From contig CM039509.1 in assembly GCA_022432975.1 (NCBI GenBank), forward strand, positions 7,069,043 to 7,133,042: 64,000 nucleotides of DNA, in the 5' to 3' direction. The notes below the pieces were generated by a model that was given only the letters and a program-made list of their open reading frames with translations, did no database searches and had not been told where the DNA came from. The stretch is from Begonia masoniana. Taxonomy: Eukaryota > Streptophyta > Magnoliopsida > Cucurbitales > Begoniaceae. This document shows positions 53,841-64,000 of the stretch, in pieces (within the stretch, counting starts at the first letter, position 1; every line of letters starts with the position of its first letter). A program made the translations under genes and the position numbers.

Positions 53841-53981
53841 TTTTTAAAATCGGTTCTGTAGACTGCTCGATTGCGCAAGCTACTACACGGACATGCTTCC
53901 TCAACTGTAAGTACGTTTAAATGCTTTCTGTGATTTTAATTTTTTAGGATTATTTGTTTTAACCCTTATAGGAATTATAAA

Positions 53982-55067
53982 ATGGTCCGAGGTAGAGACG
54001 CCAGGGACGAAGCCCTAGATAGACTGATGGAGTTACTGGACCGTCAGGCCCGACATGTGGACAGGCAGGCGCAGCAAATTGAGAGCCTAGTGAACTGTGT
54101 GAATTGGATAGCCCAAGATATAGTCGTTCCAAACAATAGCTGTATGGAGAGGTTCCAGATGTTGCGACCTCCGGTTTTTTACGGGCAGTCTTCGGACCCC
54201 TCTATTGCTGAGGAGTGGGTTCAGACTATGGAAGACATGTTGGCGTATGCAAAAATAGAGAACAAGGATAAAGTCGCGTGCGTCACCTTCCATTTGGCGT
54301 TGGATGCTCGGTTTTGGTGGGACTCCATCAAGGTAACAACCGACATGACGTTGATGAGTTGGGAGAGATTCAGAACTGTGTTTTACGAAAAGTACTTCAG
54401 CCGTACAGTACGGGAGGCTAAGATAATGGAGTTCATGCAGATGTGGCAGACTGGTTCAGTTGCCGAATATGTCAGGAGGTTTGAGGCCCTATCTCGGTTC
54501 GCACCACGCATGGTGAGCGATAACGAGGACAAGGTGCGTCGATTTGTGCAAGGACTAAATCATGAAATCCGGAAAAACATCGTCATATCAGGGATGTGGA
54601 ATGTGCCCTATACGGAGATTGTGGCTAGGGCTTTGGAATTTGAAGCAGCGGAGTAAGATTTTGTCAGATCGAGGGAGCCTGCTAGGGGGTCATTTCGAGA
54701 AATCCTGCCTCGACCTCAGAACTTGGGCTGGCAGCCAAGGGGACAACAACAACAACAAAGTGGCGTTAAGAGGCCTTATGACGAAATGAGTGACCAGAGG
54801 AAAGGAAAGCAAATTCGGGGGACTACTGAGAGGCCCGTATGTCCGAAGTGCTAGAAGGCCCATTTTGGCACGTGTAGATTGGGGACAGACCGATGTTTTA
54901 GATGTGGCGAGGTGGGCCACTACGCCAATAATTGTCCAAAGACGGTTACTGATCAGAAGAGGGTTGCCCCGAGGATGTTCGCTTTCATTGAGCAGGGTAA
55001 CGTTGAGGATGAGGCCAGGTCTTCAGCTATTCCAGGTATGGTATTATGTCAATTGTTAATGAAATGA
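53982..55067 (+). pseudogene. G2 gag with zinc knuckle
   Basis: Gypsy capsid/nucleocapsid protein. The ATG at 53982 (MVRGRDARDEALDRLMELL) opens 224 residues with a Gln/Arg coiled-coil-like N-terminus, RPPVFYGQSSDPSIAEEWV, FHLALDARFWWDSIK, FYEKYFSRTVREAKIMEF and RRFVQGLNHEIRKNI, all standard gypsy gag blocks. It stops at TAA 54654 (EAAE-stop-DFVRSREP), probably a former Gln or Glu codon. The knuckle CFRCGEVGHYANNC lies near 54894-54935 in a different frame, with a basic linker before it. A KCAKAHFG-like box near 54850 may be a degenerate second finger. It ends at a stop near 55067. Confidence 0.87.
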
Positions 55068-57321
55068 AAAACAAGAGAATAGAGGTGTAGTGTAGAGGGA
55101 GGATTTGAGTGTAATAATGGTGCGATAGATAAAGGTAGGTTTGAAAATAGAGAGGTAAGAGAATAGTGGGTTAGATATAGAATGATATAGACCTTGTAGA
55201 AAGAGAGTTATACGTTAATAGGGTTAATCCGACTTAACCGTGAGGAGATGTTCACTTAGAATTTAGTTACCATTAGAGGGGTACAATTTATGAGATGTGA
55301 GATTTGAGTAGATAGGAACTAACCCTAATTGATAAGCTCTCGGAGTTTTAGAATATGACGCTTCCGAGAGAAATTAAAAACTTAGTTGTGAAAACTTATT
55401 GAGGAATATCCTGGATTGTCGAAGTACAATGGTACTTCTAAGTGAATAGAGGACCCAGTAAGAACCTGTATAATTTAGATCCGCGGGGGATTGAAAATAT
55501 TAAGACGAAAACAATATTTGAAGGAGAAGTGACACTTACTCCAAAATTTTAGGAAGTGTGAATGACCAATGCGGAGTTGTAGATGAAGGTAGGACAGTTT
55601 TAGAAACCCAAATGTTTTAGTTAATCGAAGAAGAGCTTAGCACCTTAAATTTAAAAGTCATGTTTAAAGTTTAGGTGTGACGCGTGTATCGTTAGGAGAA
55701 ATAGCGAATCGATAAGAGTTATTATCACTTGTAAAGTGACAAAGTAAGAAATTGTTATGGGCCTATAGTTAGTACAGTTCAAGTTAAGGATCACAGTTTG
55801 AGGCTTACCTTCGGGATGGTAGTAGAAACATCTGCGCTCGAGGAACTAGGAGGATAAACCTTAACGAAGAGATGTTTTTATCTCCCTTTAGAACATAGAA
55901 GAGTAAGATATGGGAACTTGAGGAAATTTGGATTAAGGACGTAAACTAACCTACAACAAGTTTTCAAACAAGAAGACTGTGGGATGAATCATTTCACGAG
56001 AGTCGGATAATATATCTAGAACCCGACTTGGAGGAACGAAAGAGGGTAAATCATTTTGTAGCTTCGAAGAAATCCTTAAGAGATGTCAGGACTAAGTGAA
56101 AGAAATTGTGGTATCAAGTGAAGAATTTTGGACGTCTAGATCGGTACTACACGACAAACGATTTGTAAGATTTAGCGTTGGAATAAGTAATTTAAGAAGG
56201 CTTTGAGGGCGTAAAGTGGTTAGGTGCATATTCGATAGACATGGGATTAAGAAAGATAGGAACTAAAGGAACTCAATTCGAGGAATTTAGGTTAAATAAA
56301 GGGGAGTTTGGATTACAAGCTGGATGTCGTTAGGAATCCTTGAACGGTAGTCAACCCAAATAACATTGGAAGTTGATATTATTTCGAGGATTGAGAATAG
56401 AGGTAATCTTTAGTGGAAACTAATGTGTGTGTAAATTATTTACGTGCATATCAATGCAGTTGGGTTATTAAAATTTGAGACGTGAGAATTACTAGCACGT
56501 GGTGTACAACCGAAGACTTAGTTAATCAAATCAAACGCAGTAGACGTGATTAGGAGGTTAACGATGCGTCATTTGGTTTTAGGGATTCTGGTCTAGAACC
56601 ATGGAGATTGACCCTAAGTATGGGGGTTGTGTTGGAATAACTAATGAAATGTCATGATTGTTCGAGGTATAAATTGTCTTGATTGGCTAATATAAGTAAG
56701 TGTAAGAGATAGGAGTGATAAGTAGGAGTGAGATGGTAGAGTAGAAAGAAAGTTAAGACTTAAGGATTTAGGGAAAGTGTTTAGGTACTGAGTTCTTAGT
56801 GTTACGCTATTGAGATGACTTTGGAGATTTGAGATTGTTTGATGGATACGTGTCTGAATTAGAAAAGTAAGTGACTAGGTGAACTTAGTTAGGAAGATTT
56901 GGGGCTGTGGATTACACGTTAGGTATTTCAGCCAAATGATGTTAACTAATAGGATGAGTAAGTTTGCTCTGTCGTGAGAAATTTACTAGGTGACCAAGGA
57001 TATAAATAGAGACTTATAGTGGTTTGTACGTGTTTATTAGATACGGGAGGATAAAGTGAGGAAGTTAGATGAACTGAGATAGAGAAAAGTTAGAGTTGGA
57101 ACTAAGGTTAGAAAGGTTTAAGATTAGAAGTGATGAATGCTTAGGTTAAAGCCAAAGAACGTGTGAGTATTCGAGCTAGAGAGTGCAGAGTTAGGTGAAG
57201 TCGGAACTTTGGGAATGTAGCACCCGATAGGTGAGTAGGGTATTGGGTAGTTGAGTTGAGTAAATTGAGAAATAACAAGACCACAAATTTTGAGGACAAA
57301 ATTTTTGTAAGGAGGGTAGAT
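55068..57321 (+). other. C-depleted non-coding internal region of G2
   Basis: 2.25 kb without any long frame or pol motif. Base use is strongly strand-biased. Line 55081-55140 has 24 G and 1 C, and 56701-56760 has 21 G and 1 C, while the gag nearby has about 15 C per 60. Just before the 3' LTR, NFEDKIF and the PPT are recognisable, so the segment occupies the place of pol. It could be a pol decayed by directional C-to-T change or a region that never coded. Confidence 0.7.
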
Positions 57322-59069
57322 TGTAACACCCGAGAGTTTTCCTCAATGTGTATTGCTTTAGATTTAATTAAGTTATGGATCTTAGAGTTATTTAAATTAT
57401 TAAGGAAGGATTGAAGAGTAAATTTATAGGAATTTAACGGTCGAAGAATGAGAATTTAACGAGTTATTTAGTTTATTAAAACTTGGGATTTTATTTGGAA
57501 GAGGATTTCTAAATTTTAGGTCGAGTGGACGCGAACTTAACGAAAATACGGAAGTTCTAACATGTGAGGGCAAATTAGTAATTTAGTTTAAAAATTAAAA
57601 AAATAATAATAAAAAAAAATGTATAGAAACAGAATGGCTTCACGAAGAAGCCATTCTGCTTCTCTGTAACCCGAGCCCCGACGAGTGGAGCCGAGCGACA
57701 TCCCTCCGACGGCGACCACGGCTCTGGCCACAGTTCAGACGTGCAGACGCCGACGAGCTGAAGCCAGAGCTCGGTTCGGCTTTTTCCTCGCCTGACCCGA
57801 CCAAAAACAGGTAGCTCCTCCTCCCTGCTTTCTCTCTATTGCTCGGCCGTGGAGTGGCCTGCGGGTTGGGTCATTTTCTTGGTGGTTTTGTGACGAAAAT
57901 TTGGAGGATTTAGGGGTGTGCGAGGGGCGATCCACGGAGGGCTGGAGTACCCTGTTTTCAGAGTGAAACCGTGAGGTGTGTGCTGTGCATTTCGGGCTTC
58001 TAAATTTGGAAGCCCTAATTTGTGTTAAATTATGCTTAATAGGTTAGAATATGATAGATTAGTGAGGTATTGGATGAGAATTGATGAAAAACTAGAAAAG
58101 GGAAATTTTTGATTTAGGGAAGAATTGGGTTTTTGCCATTTTGACCTAGCTACGATCGTTTGTTTTTAAAATTCCTTTTGGCAGGTTAAAATAGATTATT
58201 AGAGGAGTACGTAGCCGCTGGAATCGTTTGATTCTGTTAACTGATGCGAAAGTTACGCGCGTTCGAAGTTTTAGATCGGTTTTTACCGAACCCAAATTAG
58301 TAGCCCGTTTAGTTAGGTTTTAATTGGATTAGGCTAGAAATAGTAGTTTGAGAGTAATTGGTGAATGTAGGCTTGATTATAATGAAGCTTGAATATTTGT
58401 CATAGGTCGAGCCATATGTGACGTGTGGTGCCAATCCCAGCGAGCTACAGACGACAGGTAAGTTCTCGTGACTTGCTGTGGCCGATAGGCCTACACCATA
58501 TGTCGTGTTTCGTTGTCGAGGATATTTGGAGTTATGTGTGATTATTCGCTTTGGTTGGGTAGTTTAGGGTTAGGCCTTTTATAGGTTATGCTTGTATTGT
58601 TTGATGGTATGTACGCTGTATGTCTATGTTATGCTTGTATTGTCACGCATCACTATTTTATAAACGTCATGAAAACGAATTTATGCATAGATTTCATTAA
58701 AGAAAAAGAAATGTGATGAACTGAAATGAGATGACTATCTGATAAATGAATGAAAGTAAAGTGAAATGTAAACGAAATGAGACGACTAGGATGACTAAAA
58801 TGAGACGACTATGACGACAAAAATTAGACGACTATGACGACTGAAATGAGAAGACTAAAATAAGATGACTATGATGACTGACATGAGAAGACTTATATGA
58901 GACGACTTACATGAGATGACTATATGATAAATGAATGCATGATATGATAAATGAATGTATGACATGATAAATGAAATGAATGCATGATATGATAAATGAA
59001 TGTATGACATGATAAATGAAATGAATGCACGATATGATAAATGAAATGAATGCACAGGAACTTATGAAA
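57322..59069 (+). mobile_element. G2 3' LTR, truncated
   Basis: It starts TGTAACACCCGAG after AAGGAGGGTAGAT and follows the 5' LTR closely until GCACAGGAACTTATGAAA (59069). There it leaves LTR sequence; the last 900 bp are missing. It contains an extra TTGTGTTAAATTATGCTTAA near 58020 that the 5' LTR lacks. Confidence 0.88.
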
Positions 59070-59177
59070 TTATACTCTAGAATTATGTTTATGTATAACG
59101 TTGGAAATTTTACATGAATAGGAGGCATGTCTATGCCTCCTAGGTAACTACAGTAAGAAAAGATACAATTAACTGTT

Positions 59178-59352
59178 TAAGTAAAAAGGTATCACAGTTT
59201 TGAACAATCATTTTAAATATTGTAGTCAGTATATATAAGGCAATCTCCCCATATTGAGACTCAAATGTTGGAACAGGATATTGTGCAATACAGCCAAGAG
59301 ATTGCAATACTGTGGGTAGGTTCCTCCCTCTACACGGAGAATCCACAAGCTC
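59178..59352 (-). pseudogene. PDS5-like exon (NLPTVLQSLGCIAQY)
   Basis: After TTTTTTCAG the frame encodes ELVDSPCRGRNLPTVLQS, LGCIAQYPVPTFESQYGEIA and YILTTIFKMIVQ. The stretch LPTVLQSLGCIAQ is almost diagnostic of plant PDS5. The 3' border is uncertain because no clear GT donor is visible. Confidence 0.82.
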
Positions 59353-59850
59353 CTGAAAAAAAAAAAGGTTATCAAGCTTGGAGATGAAACAGACAAAGTA
59401 CTTATAGACTGGAAAACTCTATTAGCTACAGACAGCAATGGAGAACTTGTTCAATCAATGCAAATAGTATTTTTATCAACATATTCGTAGATCTACTAAG
59501 ATAATTGCTGAAATAAAAATTTTTCTCCTTATATTTAAGTCAAAAATAGAAATATGAACATAAAAATGACGGAAAAAGATTCAATTGAAATACAAATCCA
59601 TTCCAGTAACAGTAAAAGGAACAAAGCAAGAGTCCAAATGGCTTCCATGGGTTAAGTGAAATTGAACTTTTCTATTATAAATGCAGCTTAATCACTGGTA
59701 GACCTAGCATAACATGGCATTTTCTAGTTTCCTTCAAAGAAAACTAAATACACATTAATTAAAAAAAAATGAAAAACAACTATGCTTTCAAAAAATGGGG
59801 ACATTTTACATATACATAAGAAAATATCTTCACTCCAGATATTTGAGTAC
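59353..59850 (-). other. Intron sequence
   Basis: AT-rich intron of the PDS5-like copy with a few short A runs. No gene or repeat family is recognised. Confidence 0.5.
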
Positions 59851-59977
59851 CTTGCATAATTTTAAGAAAATTAATTGCTCATGGTCATTTACTAAAGCCC
59901 CAATTGCAAAGACAGCAAACTTGGCCTGCGCACATGTTCCCTCTAGACATAACCTCTTCAACAATAGGTAAACATCC
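59851..59977 (-). pseudogene. PDS5-like exon (LEGTCAQAKFAVFAIGAL)
   Basis: A 127-bp exon between TTCATAG and GTACTC. It encodes DVYLLLKRLCLEGTCAQAK, FAVFAIGALVNDHEQ and FLKLCK, matching the PDS5 segment VCLEGTRAQSKLAVSAIAAL. It is open in frame, and with 59352 onwards it gives the family order. Confidence 0.85.
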
Positions 59978-61097
59978 CTATGAAAAGAAATACACAATTT
60001 CCAGCTAATTCAAAAGAAGGTGAAAATAATATATTTATTCATGTATACTTAAATAAAATCAGAATTTTCTTCACATAAAACAGCTCGAAAAAACAGAAAC
60101 AGAAAAAGCATATAAGTTCGCCGTTAAGCCTCCCATTAAGTTTCATTATAAGAAGAGGTGTCGTTGAAGGATAATGTCATATTCTGGTATTTAGTAGTTA
60201 TTGTTCTAGATTAAAAAAAATGATGAACTGAAAAACACTAAAATGTTTTTCCTCAAAAAAAAAAAAAAAAACAAAACAAAACAAAACTTGGAACTACATT
60301 GATCTTACCTATATGGCTATGTCCACAGGCTTCAAACTTATAACTAGTGGACCTTCAAGAGCCTTAGTACATGAGGAATTTGAATTGTTACATAAATATT
60401 CAATACCTCTGATATTTTTTTAGAACTCAATTATCATGTCTGATCAATATTCTAGCCAATGAGATTTGAATCTCATCCGGCTTGCACAGCTATAGCACCA
60501 TATAGATTTCCAAACACATCGTCATCTCAAACTATTTTAAATCACTCTTGCAAAAGTCTTAGCTTTCGCACTTGAGAAGCATGGAACTTATGAATCCCTT
60601 TCAATGTAGACTATGACCATAACTCTATTGATGTAGCTTCAAGTTTTTTCAATAAAGGATGAGGTAAAACAAATAAAAAGTACACCAAGAAAACAAGAAC
60701 TGAGTACTAGAACAGTAGGTCGAGTTCTACTCAAGCAACACAGCATGGAATGTTTATATGCAACTGGAAGACCACCAAGAGAAATAGTTGGTATGCAATA
60801 GGCTTTATGAGGACAATGATACAAAAAGTTTAATAAAAAAAATATATGAATATGACTAATATACACAGAACATTTTGCATGACTAATAATATACACAGAA
60901 CATTTTATTCAAGTTATCTAACAAAAGCTTCCAACAAAAACTTTCTATACGACTCCTAGAAAATATTGTGGAAACTCTAGATTTGAATTGAAACTCACAG
61001 CAATTGGGAAGAGAAACATTATAAAAATGCATAGAAGGAAGTGATGGAAATAAGGAACACCCCAACTTTTTGTTAGGATTAGTTGCCATAATCCACC
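59978..61097 (-). other. Long AT-rich intron
   Basis: No exon with good borders was found. It contains simple A/AC runs near 60256-60290. Confidence 0.45.
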
Positions 61098-61369
61098 TGT
61101 AATGAACGATCGAGAAATCGAAAAAGAAACAACACACAGATTTATAGTGGTTCACTCTTGTTGTGAGAGCTACGTCCACTGGCCGTTGACAGATTTCACT
61201 AAGAAGAAAAACGAGTTATAACAGTTTTGCCTCACACTCTCAGTTACTCTCTCTTACACTCGATAACCTAAATACGTCTTTATATACTAGACAATTTAGG
61301 GTTACAGAATAACAGGGTACATAATGACCAAAATACCCACAAAACTAAATTAGGCTCCATAACTCAACA
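61098..61369 (-). mobile_element. Short copia-type LTR fragment (possible solo LTR)
   Basis: On minus it starts TGTTGAGTTATGGAGCC, a common copia LTR start, and ends CGTTCATTACA. It includes TATAGTGGTTCACTCTTG and CTACGTCCACTGGCCG, like the GTGGTTCGGCTC...CTACATCCACG block in the Sirevirus LTRs. No target duplication was found, so the edges are tentative. Confidence 0.45.
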
Positions 61370-61395
61370 CTTTTATCATAAAAGCTAGACATTAC

Positions 61396-61535
61396 CTGAG
61401 TTTCATAGATGTATAAGCACCTGTAGTTGCCAATACTTCAATCAAGTTATCATCAATTGGAGTACCCTCTTCTAAAAATGTAAGAAATTGTCCTTCAGAG
61501 CCCCTCAGAAGTGAGGGGAAAGTGCCAGTAATAGT
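61396..61535 (-). pseudogene. PDS5-like exon (LLRGSEGQFLTFLEE)
   Basis: A 140-bp exon between CATTGTAG and GTAATG. It encodes FPSLLRGSEGQFLTFLEEG and NLIEVLATTGAYTSMKLR. PDS5 has FPSLF.GVEEDLVELLKE followed by LHVLAKAGGTIREQL here. It is the most N-terminal exon visible; earlier exons would lie beyond the LTR at 62401. Confidence 0.75.
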
Positions 61536-61879
61536 CTACAATGAAATAGCATAGTGTGAATATGAATACTTCCAACTTTAGTTCAACTAAGCATAGTATG
61601 CCACTATGTTGTGAACTGTAAATCATTAGGATATATAAAACTTCTTAAAACTTCTTAATGCAAAGTAATTCGATCACAGAAAGCACTGCTTTCAGGTCCA
61701 TAGCTGTACAATTCCTTTAAAACTTCGTTTTCCTTTTCTTCCGCCACCCTATAACCAAAAGTTAATTTTACATTTTAGCCTAAGTTTTAAGATCATTGTC
61801 AATAACAACCTCCAAGATTCGAAAATATAGTGTACTCTTTACTCACGGCAAGAGAAAAAACAAGTGCTTCATTGCAACT

Positions 61880-62400
61880 TTAACTTACTTGTAGAAGTTG
61901 GATAGACCTAACTTCTAAGTTTTTATTCCTAAATCTGTGAATAGAAATATGATTTAATATAGAAGTGATGTGCTCAGCACCAAATATATTATATGAGCAC
62001 TTTGAAATGACATGTCCCACAAATGAGGTTTCCATATGATATGTTTCTTCATCTTGTACCCACAATTTGAGCTCACTTCTTTGAATGTCAATTAATGCTC
62101 TTCTAGTTTCTAAGAACGGTAGGCCTAAAATAATGGGGATGTCATGATCTTCTTCCATATCAAGAACCACAAAATCAGCGAAGAAAATAAACTTGTCCAC
62201 TTTGACAAGGACATCTTCAATCACCCCATATGGATGCTTGATAGAGCGATAAGCCATCTGTAGAACTACTCTCGTGGACTTTGCTTCACCAAGACCAAGC
62301 TTATGAAATATAGATAACGGTATTAAATTTATACTAGCACCCAAATCACACAATACCTGCTCAAAAATGGACTCCCCAATTGCACATGGGATGGTGAAAC
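61880..62400 (-). pseudogene. Athila/Tat-lineage gypsy protease remnant
   Basis: On minus from 62400, SFTIPCAIGESIFEQVLC leads into DLGASINLIPLSIF (catalytic D-L-G-A), then YGVIEDVLVKVDKFIFFADF, VVLDMEEDHDIPIILGLPFL and RALIDIQRSELKL. This is the characteristic protease of the Athila/Tat group. It is open for about 157 residues after the Cys and ends at 61880. The upstream gag part is cut at 62400/62401 by an LTR start, and no RT follows on the other side, so it is an isolated fragment. Confidence 0.85.
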
Positions 62401-62731
62401 TGTAACACCCAAGAAATTTTTCTCAACATGAGTTACCTTAGATTAATGACGTTAAGATAGCATAAACATGAGTGTAGAGTTATTTAGAGTATGTGAGTTA
62501 AAGTGTGTGAGTAGAAAGAGAGAATTGTAGAGAGATGTGTAGAATAGTGTAGTATTCGTTTAAATTAAATAAAGGAAAAATTTGATAGAAGAAAGAGTGG
62601 AATGAGAGAAGTTTTCCACATTGGAATTGAGAAAAACTAAAGGGATAGGTTACTTTAAAAATTATAAAAGTTGGTGGTTAAAAAATTAAAAGGTGAAAGT
62701 GAGGTTTTTAAATATTGTAAGGCTAAGGGTT

Positions 62732-62753
62732 AAAGACCAAAAATTTGGTCTTT
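62732..62753 (+). promoter_or_regulatory. Hairpin near the leader start of the 62401 LTR
   Basis: AAAGACCAAA pairs perfectly with TTTGGTCTTT across two bases, directly before a CT-rich leader. The position is equivalent to the hairpins in G1 and G2. Confidence 0.5.
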
Positions 62754-63624
62754 CTCCTTCTCTTCTTCAACGTGAGTGAGGCAGCCATTGGAGAGAGCTT
62801 CTCCTCCTTGTGTTCTTCAATTTCTCCAATATTTAAGGTAAGTTTTAATGAGTTTTGGTTATGGATGATCATTGATGAGGGTTTTAGGTGTTTTGTTAGA
62901 GTTTTATTGGGTTTTTGGAAACCCTAAATTTAGAGTCCGAAAATTCTCTTCCATGGCTATATTTTCTTGTCAATTTGGTTGTTTAAACCTTGGATAGGAT
63001 GATTTAGGTTAATTTTAGGGATAGATTAGAGTTTTAGTTGATTTAGTTGAAAAACCAGTTTTTGACACATTGGTTATCGATTCTGTTTTTAAGATTTTCG
63101 ATTGGCCAAGTTGTTTGGTTGTTAAATTTAATTGTTTCAATGGATAGTAGACGTATAGAGGTTTACAGAATGGGGTGGAACGTCTAAATCCGTTTAGAAA
63201 CGAGTAAGTTATGGCCGATTGAAGTTTGGACAGTGAAAAATGGTGAAATTCGAGATTTGAGTTTAGAGTTTTGATATTGGCTTGGTTTATTGCTAGAAAT
63301 AGATTAGATGTCATTGAGGTTTAGTTATATGCTTATTAAGTGAGTTTTCCCTTAATGTGTTAGGTTAACGAGTGAACGATTGGAGCAACTGAGTGAGCAA
63401 ATACGAACACGGACGGAGTTTCCAGGTAAGTAGAGGTTGTTTGTGATTGTGCCTTCGGGCCTACACCATGGAATGGTAGGGATTGTTTGATTGTTTGTTT
63501 GTTATGTTTTATTTTGTGTCGAGCATATGTGTGACATGCATCATTGTTTTCCAACTACGAAAAATGAGTTTTGAGCATGGTTTTGAATAGTGAGTAGGAA
63601 ACATATAGAGATTGTGTGGTGCCA

Positions 63625-63912
63625 TCCTTGGAGCTGGTCTCGGATGTGTGCCTGGGGATTGGGTAGTGCCATCCTTGGAGCTAGACTCGGATGGAAATGC
63701 ATCCTTTGAGCTAGTCTCGGATGTGTGCCTGGTCCCATCCTTGGAGCTGGACTCGGATGAGAATGCATCCTTAGAGCTGGACTCGGATGTATGCCAGGAG
63801 TTTGGGTAATGTCATCCTTGGAGCTGGACTCAGATGGAAACACATCCTTGGAGCTAGTCTCGGATGTGTGTTAAGAGATCGGGTATGGTCATTCTTGGAG
63901 CTGGACTTGGAT
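63625..63912. repeat. Irregular repeats in the 62401 LTR
   Basis: About nine copies of a 22-25-base block resembling CATCCTTGGAGCTGGACTCG, alternating ATGTGTGCC and ATGGAAATG tails with variable spacers. It occupies the same place, after the donor-like site and CCTACACCAT, as the minisatellites of G2 and the 1-1955 LTR. Confidence 0.75.
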
Positions 63913-64000
63913 GTGCCCCTCCGATCGTGCATTGTTGGGTCAAAGTGGGGCCGTCCTATATGATATAGAATGTGTGTCTACTTGATCCACTCTGCTATGT

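Larger units (their letters stand above)
51175..59069 (+). mobile_element. G2: gag-only Ty3/gypsy element in a PDS5-like intron
   Basis: Parts in order: 5' LTR 51175-53817, PBS 53823, gag with zinc knuckle 53982-55067, non-coding C-poor region 55068-57321, purine-rich GTAAGGAGGGTAGAT, and a truncated 3' LTR 57322-59069. No protease, RT or integrase motif is found. A chromovirus-type end NFEDKIF precedes the PPT. Elements with only gag between LTRs have been described in plants as TR-GAG; this one fits that layout. It would need another element's enzymes. Confidence 0.85.
39990..61535 (-). pseudogene. PDS5-like: PDS5-like (sister chromatid cohesion cofactor) pseudogene, partial
   Basis: At least nine exons in the right order and strand encode the HEAT-repeat region of a plant PDS5. 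In the family this nuclear protein binds the cohesin ring and regulates its stability on chromatin. The copy begins in mid-protein (N-terminal exons outside the window or lost). It has a copia insertion in an exon, an in-frame TAG, at least two frameshifts and a missing donor. Intron insertions of G2 lengthen it further. Since plants have several PDS5 paralogues, this is probably a degenerate duplicate. A few of the point lesions could be consensus errors, but the C1 insertion is not. Confidence 0.78.
62401..64000 (+). mobile_element. Plus-strand gypsy-type LTR, right end outside the window
   Basis: It starts TGTAACACCCAAG exactly where the protease remnant breaks. It has a perfect hairpin at 62732-62753, a CT-rich leader with a GTGAGTGAGG block, a donor-like CCAGGTAAGTAG near 63423 followed by GGGCCTACACCATGG, then irregular repeats with CATCCTTGGAGCTGGACTCG (63620-63910), and GTGTGTCTACTTGATCCAC near the window end. 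No coding sequence is seen. Confidence 0.75.

Noticed and set aside
39529..64000. tRNA, rRNA or snoRNA genes
   Set aside because: I looked for cloverleaf-type and conserved box sequences by eye and saw none. The TGGTATCAGAG sites are primer-binding sites, not tRNA genes.

Overview
This window is plant nuclear DNA, almost certainly from a eudicot with a repeat-rich genome. It holds nested Ty1/copia and Ty3/gypsy LTR retrotransposons, tRNA-iMet primer sites, and AT-rich introns with GT/AG borders. It also holds broken exons of a PDS5-type cohesin cofactor gene. No bacterial, organellar or CRISPR feature was seen, and I see no gene that is clearly intact and expressed.

Layout. 1-6.4 kb: pieces of at least three gypsy-type LTRs and a minus-strand gypsy gag-PR-RT remnant, with a 27-unit 26-bp array and a pure 1501-bp T tract. 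About 6.3-39.5 kb: a plus-strand chromovirus-like gypsy element (called G1). Its 5' LTR is split by a 23-kb minus-strand Sirevirus-type copia array (LTR-internal-LTR-internal-LTR, 9165-32220, 5-bp target duplication AACTC). Both Sirevirus units carry gag-pol plus an extra env-like reading frame between pol and the 3' LTR. G1 keeps only gag, protease and the tail of its chromodomain. 39.5-62 kb: a minus-strand PDS5-like pseudogene cut by a copia element (C1, 41528-49375, TSD AAGCC) that sits inside an exon, and by a gypsy element (G2, 51175-59069) in an intron. C1 itself carries a 1263-bp TG...CA insertion (TSD ACAGG). 61.9-64 kb: an Athila/Tat-like protease remnant entered by another plus-strand LTR that runs off the window.

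How the parts relate. The elements are nested. The Sirevirus array is younger than G1, G1 and its neighbours lie beside older gypsy debris, and C1 and G2 are younger than the PDS5 copy they interrupt. In-frame stops and frameshifts are common. Several stops are of the CGA-to-TGA or TGG-to-TGA/TAG kind expected when methylated silent copies decay.

Caution on sequence quality. Five perfect homopolymers (705-2283 bp), two perfect minisatellites (27 x 26 bp and 29 x 39 bp) and many one-base differences in short runs between the two Sirevirus units look like long-read consensus or graph-loop artefacts. In one case the T tract demonstrably replaces 175 bp of ordinary LTR present in the sister LTR. 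Structures that depend on those tracts should be read with that in mind.

Most interesting leads: the env-like frame with its 13-residue tandem expansion at a deletion junction; the microhomology-joined mosaic of Sirevirus unit A; perfect 10-12-bp hairpins near the presumed transcript start in three different gypsy LTR families, one of them able to switch between two folds; minisatellites lying inside predicted LTR introns; a gag-only gypsy element with a 2.25-kb strongly C-depleted internal region; and the copia insertion inside a PDS5 exon.
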